Assembly (NCBI GenBank): GCA_025769875.1
Contig: JAGFNK010000005.1
Location: 62,001-126,000, forward strand
DNA from: Russula earlei
Lineage: Eukaryota > Basidiomycota > Agaricomycetes > Russulales > Russulaceae
DNA: 64,000 nucleotides
Direction: 5' to 3'
The notes beneath the pieces were generated by a model. It was given only the letters and a program-made list of their open reading frames with translations. It was not told the DNA's origin and ran no database searches. The position numbers were made by a program, and so were the translations under genes. Below, piece by piece: positions 55,911-64,000 of this stretch (position 1 is its first letter; each line of letters starts with the position of its first letter).

Positions 55911-58900
55911 ATGGCCGACATCCAGGCTCTTCTCGCAGCCTTGGATGTCTTTACCCGCGCTCCTGACAAGGCCTCCTTGGAGAAGGCAAACGCCTGGCTG
56001 CAGGACTTTCAACACTCAGTAAATACAGTTTCTCCAGTGGCCACTCGACTACGACCTCTGACTCGCAACCATCCGCCCGTTCTCATAGTCCGAGGCTTGG
56101 AAGACCTGTAACCTCATTCTACAATCACCAGATACGCCCCCAGCTGCAAAGCTATTTGCCGCCCAAACGTTCAGGGCTAAGGTCGGCATTCCCTGTGTTC
56201 ACCTCCATCATACGACTTGACGTTTCCGATAGGTCACATATGATCTGGCACAAGTCGACCAAGCGCAACTCTTCCCTTTACGCGATACCATCATTGCTGC
56301 CCTCGAACACTTCAAGGATGGTCCTCGCGTCATCATATTGCAGCTTTGCCTGGCTCTCTCGGGACTCGCGCTCCAACTACCCACATGGACGAACGCAGTG
56401 GAGGGTTTGATCGACACCTATGGGCAGATCCCGTCCATGGTTCCGGTCCTGCTTCAGTTTCTCACCGTCCTCCCCGAGGAGCTCTATTCGAATACCAAAA
56501 TTCCCGTCACGGTGGGCTCGAACGGAATATTTCGTTGTCAAAGTTGACCCCTTTCCTCTCTAGGACCAGGAATATGGGGAGAGGAGCGCGCAGTTGTTGG
56601 GTTCGTGTTCAAAACAGGTTCTCGAGGTGCTTTCTATCTACCTCCAGGCCCCTGGTGAGCGGCATGTCGATGGACCTCTGTCGCTACCCGTTGAAACTCT
56701 CACAGGTGTTACCCACGCCATCCAGAATCAAGTGTTTGCTTGTCTCAGGAGCTGGCTCATCGCGGGTGAGATGGCAGCAACTGATGTTGCCGACTCTCCT
56801 ATCTTCGACTTCTGCTTCCAAGCGCTGGCCTCCGATCAGCTCTTCGAGTCTGCCACCAACGCCATATGCGACCTCATCCACGAAACCCAAGAAATAGACG
56901 ATAACATGGCTGTCATCGAGCGAATTGTTCCCAAGGTCATTGCGCTCAAGGCTGCTCTGGCCACCGCGAAAGAGGATTCGGAAACGATGAGAGGCTATGC
57001 GCGCATATTTTCAGAGGCGGGAGAAACCTACCGCTTGCTCATCTTGCAACACACCGAGACATTTTTCCCGATAGTGGAGGCAATCGGGCAGTGTTCAGCA
57101 TTCACTGACCTGGATGTCGTTCCGATCACATTCCCCTTCTGGATGCGGCTTGCGCAAAGCATCGGCAAGAGAGCTTCGATACCTTTGCTGTTGCGCGATG
57201 CGTACAAGTCGCTAGTAACCGTTATGATCAAGCATCTCCACTTCCCCCCGGACACTTCCACGCTGACTGGACAAGAATTGGATGACTTCCGGTCATTCCG
57301 CCATGTTATGGGCGACACCCTCAAGGACTGCTGCTATGTGTTGGGCACAGAGCAATGTTTGTTGGAGACCATGCAGCTGGTTCAGGCAGCTTTGGCTCAG
57401 AGTCCTGATACCCCTTGGCAAAATGTCGAGGCGCCTTTGTTCGCGATGCGGTCCATAGGCGCAGAGGTCAATCCGAAGGACGAACATGCGGTGCCCATAA
57501 TAATGCAGCTCATTCCAACGCTGCCAACGCACACCCGGATACGTTATGCCGCCCTCTTGATTATATCCAGATATACGGAGTGGATAAACGCGCACCCCGA
57601 TTACATCAGTCCGTCTCTGCAGTATATTTCTGCAGGGTTCGAGGACACGGACCAAGACGTCATCGGAGCAGCGGGACAGGCTCTCAAGTATCTCTGCCAG
57701 GACTGCAAACAGGTACAGTCTGTTGCCTTACATTTACCAGCCCATGACTAAGTGTACTTCGACAAGCATCTGGTACCTTTCGTCTCGGAGTTGCATGCCT
57801 TCACCGCCAATATTGGGACGAAGCTCGTGCAAGAGGATAAGGTGGTTGTATACGAAGCCATCGCGCATGTGATCTCCGCGATGCCCATGGACCAAGCGGC
57901 GCTGTCTCTGAAGACGTTTGCGTCTAGCATTCTCGCGGCGATGTTCACCATCGCGAACAAGCCAAATGCTGCAACTAAGCAAGAGCTTCAAGAAGTTGGC
58001 AGTGCGTTCGCTCGTTGTCTGTTGTGATCGTTACTCATGCAGGATTTCCTCGACAAAGATGGTCTGGCCAATCTAGAAGTCATGTTGCATGTCTTCGGCT
58101 CGTTCGGGGAACATCTCCCACCCGCCTGTCAAGGCACTTGTCAAGAGGTGTGGCCCGTCTTCGACGCGTTCCTGGCCAGGCACGGCTCGGACTATGAAAG
58201 CGCTGAGCATGTCACTCGTGTCCTTCGCCATGCTCTCAATCTCTTCGGAGACGTGGTGTTGACGATTGCGGGGGATGTCCTGGGGAGAATGTCGGCGTCG
58301 TTCGCAACATCAGGACTGTCTTGTTACCTCTGGATCGCGAGCAAGGTCCACGGTAGGTTCGGTAACGAGGAAGATCTGTTGTTGCGGGACGCGGTTAGGG
58401 ATGTTTATGAGCGATCAACGCAGAAGCTCCTTGCCATGTTGCGGGAGAAATCAGCAGCCATGTTACCTGACGGTGAGGTTCTTTTCTTTTCTCTCCATAC
58501 TCGACCTGACTGGTGGAGCGTGAAGTTCTCGAAGATTACATTAGAATGCTCATGAACATGGTGGAATTTGCGCCCGACATCTTTTTTGAATCCTCTGCAT
58601 TTCCTGCCGCTTTCCACATCGCGCTCGCTGCCCTCACGCTGATCCATACGGACACAGTGTTTGCGTCACTTGACCTCATCCGTATGATTCTAACGCATGA
58701 CTGTCTTACACCCAATCCCCTCAAACACCCACCTCCGAAGTTTCCTCTTTACGCCAATACCATTAATCAAGCCGTCGGTAAGGACGGCTTCGAGTTTACC
58801 AGCCTCCTCCTGACAGGTCTCGTGGGGGACTTCCCTGAAGAGACTGCGTCTATCATCGTCACCCTCTTTCGTGTGTTGGCATCCCTATGGCCCAGTCAAT

Positions 58901-59155
58901 TACAACAATGGATTTCTGTGGTTTTACAAGGACTCCCTGGGACCTCTGTCCCTGCGGATGCTAAAGTGCGCTTTGTGAAGGACCTTAACGAGTACGTCCC
59001 AGGCTCACTCCCACCATGCCATGGTAACGTCATTGATCACGGCGCGTAGTGCTATTTGTGCAAAGCAGTACGACAAGGTGAAGTATGCGGTACTGGGGAT
59101 TCATCGTGCGTCGCGAAAGGCGAAGGACCGCAGGAAAGTAGTTCCACTTGAGTGA
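55911..59155 (+). CDS. MTR10: Importin-beta family receptor Mtr10/transportin-SR
   Basis: Karyopherin that imports SR-type mRNA-binding proteins. The start at 55911 gives MADIQALLAALDVFTRAPDK. The importin-N region is NAWLQDFQHS, EAWKTCNLILQSPD (new exon), AAKLFAAQTFRAK, VTYDLAQVDQAQLFPLRDT. HEAT repeats follow: LPTWTNAVEGLIDTYGQIPS, LLQFLTVLPEELYSNTKIPV, then the long exon 56594-57712 (FACLRSWLIAGEM, TETFFPIVEAIGQCSA, FPFWMRLAQSIGKRASIPLL). Further exons include VPFVSELHAFTANIGTKLV and LLTGLVGDFPEETASII. The last exon ends HRASRKAKDRRKVVPLE before TGA at 59153. Size near 960 residues fits the family. Several intron borders were inferred but not all checked. Confidence 0.93.
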
Positions 59156-59311
59156 TGAGGAGGTCCAGGACTCCAGGCTATATCGGTGTTTGTATTTGGA
59201 GGCATTAAAATGATAATTACATAATAACATATCCGCCGGACCGGAAGGATCCCAAATCATTTCGTCGTTGACCCGAAATTTCGCTGTGCCATTCCCATTC
59301 CTCCGACCGAC

Positions 59312-60840
59312 ATGTTATCCCGCGTTAGTCACTCGCTGGCAACCAGCGGTCTGTATTCACTCTTCTGTGCATCTCTCTCCATGTTGACCCCAAATTTCAG
59401 CTGGACGCCGGGCATTCTCGTTGTCTGCCACTCGACGGAGTTACGAGAGTACCATCCAGAACCTTCTCGTTCACAAGGATACAAAAGTTATCTGCCAAGG
59501 TTTCACCGGAAAGACGGTGAGTGCGACATTTCTGTCATATGAAGGGGCCCGCGCGCGTCACCGTCATCTCATTGTCTGGCGATGAGCACAGGGAACCTTC
59601 CACGTGAAAGAGGCACTGGCGTTCGGTACCAAGATGGTCGGTGGCGTTTCTCCGAAGAAGGCAGGACAGACACATCTCGGTCTGCCAGTGTTCGGGTCCG
59701 TGAAGGAGGTAAGGGACGTCCTGGCTGGACGTCAACGGGTCCATCCCTGACGCCCCCCGCGATATAATTTCAAGGCCGTTCGCGAGACCCAGCCGGACGC
59801 TTCTGTCTTGTACGTTCCGCCGCCGAGCGCTGCCGATGCGATCATCGAGGCGATTGAGAATGAGATTGGCCTGATTGTCTGCATTACTGAGGGCATCCCC
59901 CAGGCGGACGAAATTCGAGTACGTCCGGCCTCGGCCTCGTCTCTTGACTGATGAGCTTGCGCGTTGAACAAAACAACCCTCCCCTCCCCTCTCTGCCTAG
60001 GTCGTGAATGCGCTGAAAAGCCAATCCAAATCGCGTCTTGTGGGGCCCAACTGCCCAGGGGTCATCAACCCCCTGGGATGCAAGATGGGGATCCAACCGG
60101 GTCACATCCACAAGCCCGGCCGGATCGGTACGCGCACAGATCTCTGGCCTGTCGATCGCGCTCCTGTTCGTTTTTGTGTCTGACGCTTGGCCGCGCAGGG
60201 ATCGTCTCCCGTTCTGGGACGCTGACCTACGAAGCGGTCGCACAGACCACTGACGCCGGTCTCGGGCAATCTCTTTGTGTCGGTATCGGAGGCGATCCTT
60301 TCCCTGGGACCCAGCACGTCGACGTGGTCAAGGTCCTCCTCGAGGATGACAATACCGACGGTAAGTGTTTGTGCCTGACACGTACGCGCTTTGTGGGCTC
60401 AAAACGGGGTGGGGGCAGGTATCGTCATCATTGGTGAGATTGGCGGCACCATGGAAGAAGAGGCGGCGGAATACCTTGAGAAATATAATCTAACTCGCGC
60501 AAGGCCAAAGCCCGTTGTCGGTTTCGTCGCTGGACGCACTGCTCCCCCTGGTCGCCGTATGGGTCACGCAGGTGCCATTATCTCTGGGGGGAAAGGTCAT
60601 CATTTTCATTGATGCTCCATAGCACTCGTCTTCCGCACCGAGCTGACCATTATTTATCATTCAGGTGCTGCATCAGACAAAGTTGCCGCCCTCCAAAAGG
60701 CTGGGGTTATCGTTACTGACAGCCCGGCGCAGATCGGGTCTGAGATGGTCAAGGTGGGTGATGTCTCTGGTTTTTGAATGATCTGTTTTTGAATCGTAGC
60801 ATTGCGTTTTCAGGCCTTGCAAGCTGCTGGACTCGCATAA
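59312..60840 (+). CDS. LSC1: Succinyl-CoA ligase alpha subunit, mitochondrial
   Basis: TCA-cycle enzyme, substrate-level phosphorylation. The start at 59312 gives [18 protein letters not shown], a mitochondrial presequence. After a first intron: [159 protein letters not shown], and the phosphohistidine motif [13 protein letters not shown]. The last full exon is [20 protein letters not shown], and a final small exon gives ALQAAGLA with TAA at 60838. All catalytic motifs are present. About eight exons with short introns. Confidence 0.95.
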
Positions 60841-60917
60841 ATAACTCTTATTGGTTACATAATAGAGTGATATTCGCTTTAGAATATGTGAAGCACTTTT
60901 CACATTCAATCGAGAAG

Positions 60918-61822
60918 ATGGCAACCCTGTACTCTCCTTCGCCCGCGTTTGAACAAGCCGTATCTTATTTATCTGATGCATCTTCATTGGCGCAAGTATC
61001 CAATTCCATAAAACTGGAGGTCCTTCTGCACATTCGTTGATCGGCTCTACTTCCTGACACCGTTCTTTACATCGGGTTGTTCATGTCATGTAGCTTTATG
61101 GTCTCTTCAAGTTGCTCACCGTTGCTCCGTCGCCGAATACAGACCGCCCATCGTTCTTGGACATATCTGGTCGCGCGAAATGGGACGCGTGGAAGCTAGC
61201 GGCCAGAACCTACGAGGGTCGTCCCTCGGAAGCCGAAGACCGATATTTGGTCATCGCAAGGAGTCTAGGGTGGGAGGAGGGCGCCCGTCCCAAGGCCGCG
61301 ACCGACGAGACGGAGAGAGAAGAACGGTCCGAGACGGCTGGTGGCGGAGCGGGGATGGGGGTGGCCGTCAGCGTGATGTCTTCGCCCCAAGAAGACCAAG
61401 GCAGGACGAGCGGACTGCACGACTATGCGATGAGGGACGACGTCGTCGCCACGTCGGCGTTTCTCCGTGCCGCTCAGGACTTGGACGTCGATGGCCGTGA
61501 CGAATATGTAAGTCGCTGGTCATTGCGACGACGGTGCGGACCTCTGACATGGCGGGTCGTCGTTTATTTTTATTTTTTTTTCCAGGGTTACACCGCCCTG
61601 CACTTGGCGGCCGATAGAGGGAACATAGCCATAGTCGAGCTTTTACTCAAGCACGGTGCTGATAAAACGCTCAAGGTGAGTTACTCGTAACCCTCCTTCT
61701 CCCCATCAAAAAATCATAGTACTTTATTTTTTTTTACATAGGACACGGATGGATATACGGCTGCAGATCTGGCGAACTTCGCTCAGCGCGCCGACATCAT
61801 CGCTTTGCTCGAGCGCACATGA
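60918..61822 (+). CDS. Acyl-CoA-binding domain plus ankyrin-repeat protein
   Basis: Exons 60918-61019, 61094-61507, 61586-61675 and 61742-61822 give 228 residues (all phase 0). The N-terminal ACBP fold has PAFEQAVSYLSDASSL, LYGLFKLLTVAP (joined across intron 1), GRAKWDAWKLAARTYEGRPS and DRYLVIARSLGWEE, with the acyl-CoA-contacting Lys/Tyr pattern. A low-complexity acidic/Gly linker follows, then ankyrin repeats: GYTALHLAADRGNIAIVELLLKHG (split from the previous exon) and DTDGYTAADLANFAQRADII. This is the ACBD6 architecture: lipid binding with a protein-interaction module. Its stop is 137 bp from the convergent bS16m stop. Confidence 0.88.
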
Positions 61823-61958
61823 GCACTGTACAAGGGACGAGCGAAAGCGTTGTAGCGTATGGTCTCCGGCACCCCTCACTCCCTGTGCTGGCCCTATTGT
61901 TGCATGGGAAGTGTGTTATTATGCGGCCTCGATATAGATATATAGACAGAGACCTTCC

Positions 61959-62413
61959 TCAGAGAGGAGAAGGCTGCGGAGGCGGAGAGGAGCCATTGTA
62001 TGGCTCAGTCGATGGAGACGAGGCTGCGGGTGCTCCTTGCGATTTCGGGTGGTATTTTGAGTTTGGGGGAATGATGCCTCCCTGTGTGCGTGGGTGTGTG
62101 TGTGACCCGAGGCGAGCCTTCAGCTTCAGGGACACGGGGAGAGGGGAGGACGGGAGAAGGACAAACGGACCCTTTCGAGCAGCTTTACGACCGACTCGCT
62201 CGGGAGGGCCCCGCCCTTCTCGAGCCAGTACCTTATTCGATCCACGCTCCACTGCACCGTCTTGTGTTCTTGACCTTGGCGCAGGCGAGGGTCGTATATC
62301 CCGAGGAGCTCTAACGGTTTGGCGTCCCTTCGCTTTCGGAGGTCGATGGCGACGAGATGGAAGATGCGGCTGTTTCGGTTCCCGTGTAATGAAAAGCGGA
62401 GGCGGACAGGCAT
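61959..62413 (-). CDS. MRPS16: Mitochondrial ribosomal protein bS16m
   Basis: Exons 62413-62171 and 62081-61959 give 121 residues, phase 0. bS16 sequence is clear: MPVRLRFSLHGNRNSRIFHL, VAIDLRKRRDAKPLELLGIY, VQWSVDRIRYWLEKGGALPS and ESVVKLLER. After the intron, GGIIPPNSKYHPKSQGAP matches fungal bS16m extensions and ends in a Ser/Pro-rich tail. The intron holds a GT microsatellite (plus strand near 62083-62101). Without splicing the frame would end in LSFSRPPLSPCP, which is not bS16-like. Long open frames on the plus strand here are antisense shadows. Confidence 0.88.
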
Positions 62414-62651
62414 CGAGACGTGTGGGCTGCCAACAACTTAAAGTCTCAACCAACAACTCTCGGCCGCCATGCCCCGTGCGAGTGAAATTTCCTTTTTCGA
62501 TCCTCAATCACGTGACATGGTGGGAGGAGCCCCACTTGAATTGAACTCATCATTCCTGCTGCGGGGAGGGACTACGAGGGAAGTCGGACATTCTCCAAAA
62601 ATTTCAAAAATCGGAAGGCCCCATATTTCAGAGACGTGCGTGCAACACCGG

Positions 62652-63178
62652 CTACGCCTGCTCTGGCCCGTCGCTCCCAGGAACCAACTAAAAACACGGG
62701 ACACCCGACAGACAGACAAACAGACACAGAAACATCAACATCACAAGGAAAGCCAAAAAAAAAAGATAAGAGGAATTGCGATACCATGCATATGTTGTTG
62801 CCGTTCAAAAGCGTTTGCGCAAGTTTCGTCGACTTGCGTCCCTTCGGTGTTATCTCGCTGGAAGCGGTAGGTCAAGTTCGATGAGCAACCGGTCGAAGAT
62901 AAAGGGACCGACGTACTACTCGATGACATCCTCGAGAACCATATCTATCGGGAAAGATGATGCATTTCCGACGACGGATAAGAGGTGATGAAGGAACTCA
63001 CTGACAAAGTCATCAAATCCGAGCAGAGTCCCAGTGAATTCGCGATCATTTTTCATGACCACCCATATGCGCGAGCCGATGCACCTATCGATAAGTTCTG
63101 TCCGCAGGATTTGATTCGATTCAATTTTGGTACGACGTGAAGAATAACTTTACCTAGGGGTAAGATTTGGGAAGCCAT
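62652..63178 (-). CDS. LSM5: U6 snRNA-associated Sm-like protein LSm5
   Basis: Component of the Lsm2-8 (U6 snRNP) and Lsm1-7 (mRNA decay) rings. No exon is long. Exons 63178-63154, 63097-63002, 62944-62917, 62857-62785 and 62687-62652 fit phases 1, 1, 2, 0 and give 85 residues. The sequence is [74 protein letters not shown] and [11 protein letters not shown]. The Sm1 motif and the Sm2 core LLNGNNI are intact. A gene of 527 bp with four introns is easily missed by automated callers. Confidence 0.94.
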
Positions 63179-63530
63179 TCAAGACACGCAGTGGGAGTGG
63201 CTCCCTTCCTCGGGCCGGAGTCACACCTGAAAATCCAAAACTACACATTGTTTATGGTTTCCTTTCAGCTACTGTTGTATACACAACATAACATGAGATA
63301 TCTAAAATGCTTGAAATGTCATCCAATCGTGAGAACAGAATGGAAAGATGGTGCAGCAGCAGTTGACGGAAAAGAGGTCACAGAATCTCAAGAAAGGAGC
63401 TTATTGGGAATGTAATTCATGGAATCAATCAGCTAACTAACAGAACAAGTGACAGCCAAGAATGATGTATTGGACACAAACGGCGTAAAGTAGGAGGGGA
63501 AGGGTGGGGCTAATAAAAGCGGTCAGACTC
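63179..63530. other. Intergenic region
   Basis: LSM5 promoter side and importin-alpha 3' UTR. No other feature seen. Confidence 0.5.
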
Positions 63531-64000
63531 TCACTTGCCAAAGCTGAAACCGCCTTGCGGGGCATTATTTGCTGTGTCGAACTAGGGAGAAAAGGCGTTA
63601 ACCAGAAGAGCGCAAACCACGAACCAGTCACTTACAGAGAACGCGCCACTAGCATCGACAGTAGGTGCCGAAACCCCCGCGTCCATCTCTTCTTCATCGG
63701 GGAAGTATTTGTCCATGATATTGAAAGCCTTCTTGTAAATATCGATGTTATCGTGTTGTTGAAGGTTGTGAATGGTGACCATGCCACCTGCTTCCTCCAC
63801 AAATTGTGCGTACTTATTGGTAGCTCCGGGCCCTCCAGCTTGCTTATCGGTCTCCCCCACTTTCAGGATGTTGTCTAACCCGTCGAGGGCAACCTGGATG
63901 ATCTTATTGTCCATCATCGTGAGGAGATCGCAGAGAGGCTTGATGCAACCCTGTGAGACCAAGTAACGGATCTGGGATGGTTCCTGCAAGCCGCCGGATG
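63531..64000 (-). CDS. SRP1: Importin-alpha (karyopherin alpha), C-terminal part
   Basis: Nuclear import adaptor; only the C-terminus is in the window, and the gene continues to the right. The visible part is [70 protein letters not shown] and [20 protein letters not shown], i.e. the last ARM repeats and the acidic C-terminus ([14 protein letters not shown]). After an intron (63635-63582) the exon 63581-63531 gives [16 protein letters not shown] and TGA. It matches fungal importin-alpha closely. Confidence 0.95.

Noticed and set aside
61819..62544. 241-codon plus-strand frame
   Set aside because: Antisense to bS16m and its intron, which have clear family motifs on the minus strand.
1..64000. 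tRNA genes, rRNA, CRISPR arrays
   Set aside because: I looked by eye for tRNA B-box-like GGTTCGANNC with a plausible A box and for regularly spaced repeats and found none; a scan with tRNAscan-SE would be decisive.

Overview
The window is nuclear DNA of a filamentous basidiomycete, most likely Agaricomycotina. Genes are close together on both strands. Most are cut by many short introns (about 45-100 nt, GT-AG), and very small exons occur. The content is fungal: fused HIS7, Pal1, a cytochrome-b5 sphingolipid desaturase, NoxA, a Bck1-type MAPKKK, a Cdc3-type septin and Sts1/Cut8. There is no bacterial-style operon, CRISPR array or recognisable tRNA or rRNA. Gene models were spliced by eye; where exon coordinates are given, phases were checked by arithmetic.

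Left third (1-25 kb): HIS7 (5' end outside the window), PAL1 (-), b5-desaturase (+), eL13 (-), a secreted/single-pass membrane protein (+), an unrecognised five-exon basic protein (-), TAF5 (-), NoxA (-), MAD2 (-), a Nup155/Nup170-type nucleoporin (+), a RING-CH E3 ligase (-) and a Rexo4-like protein that has lost its catalytic acids (-).

Middle (26-43 kb): an intronless PPR-like mitochondrial protein (-), Sts1/Cut8 (-), a rhomboid protease (+), then a quiet accessory stretch of about 5.4 kb (32.2-37.7 kb). This stretch holds a broken DUF3435/tyrosine-recombinase-like gene (two frameshifts plus a stop). After it come an ankyrin-DIL protein (-), RRP15 (+) and GID8 (+).

Right third (43-64 kb): Bck1-type MAPKKK (+), a CZIB/UPF0587 protein (-), mitochondrial mS35 (+), a low-confidence basic ORF (+), a Cdc3-type septin (+), Mtr10/transportin-SR (+), succinyl-CoA ligase alpha (+), an acyl-CoA-binding/ankyrin protein (+), mitochondrial bS16 (-), LSM5 (-) and the end of importin-alpha (-).

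Most genes are single-copy housekeeping or cell-biology genes with no shared pathway. Loose themes are nuclear transport (Nup155, Mtr10, importin-alpha, and Sts1, which depends on importin-alpha), polarity and cell wall (Pal1, NoxA, Bck1, septin) and mitochondrial translation (mS35, bS16m). The items most worth checking are the DUF3435 fossil, the catalytically emptied Rexo4-like protein, three GC-AG introns, 19-22 nt microexons in the desaturase and MAD2, and two one-base frame breaks in otherwise conserved genes (mS35, septin) that may be assembly errors.
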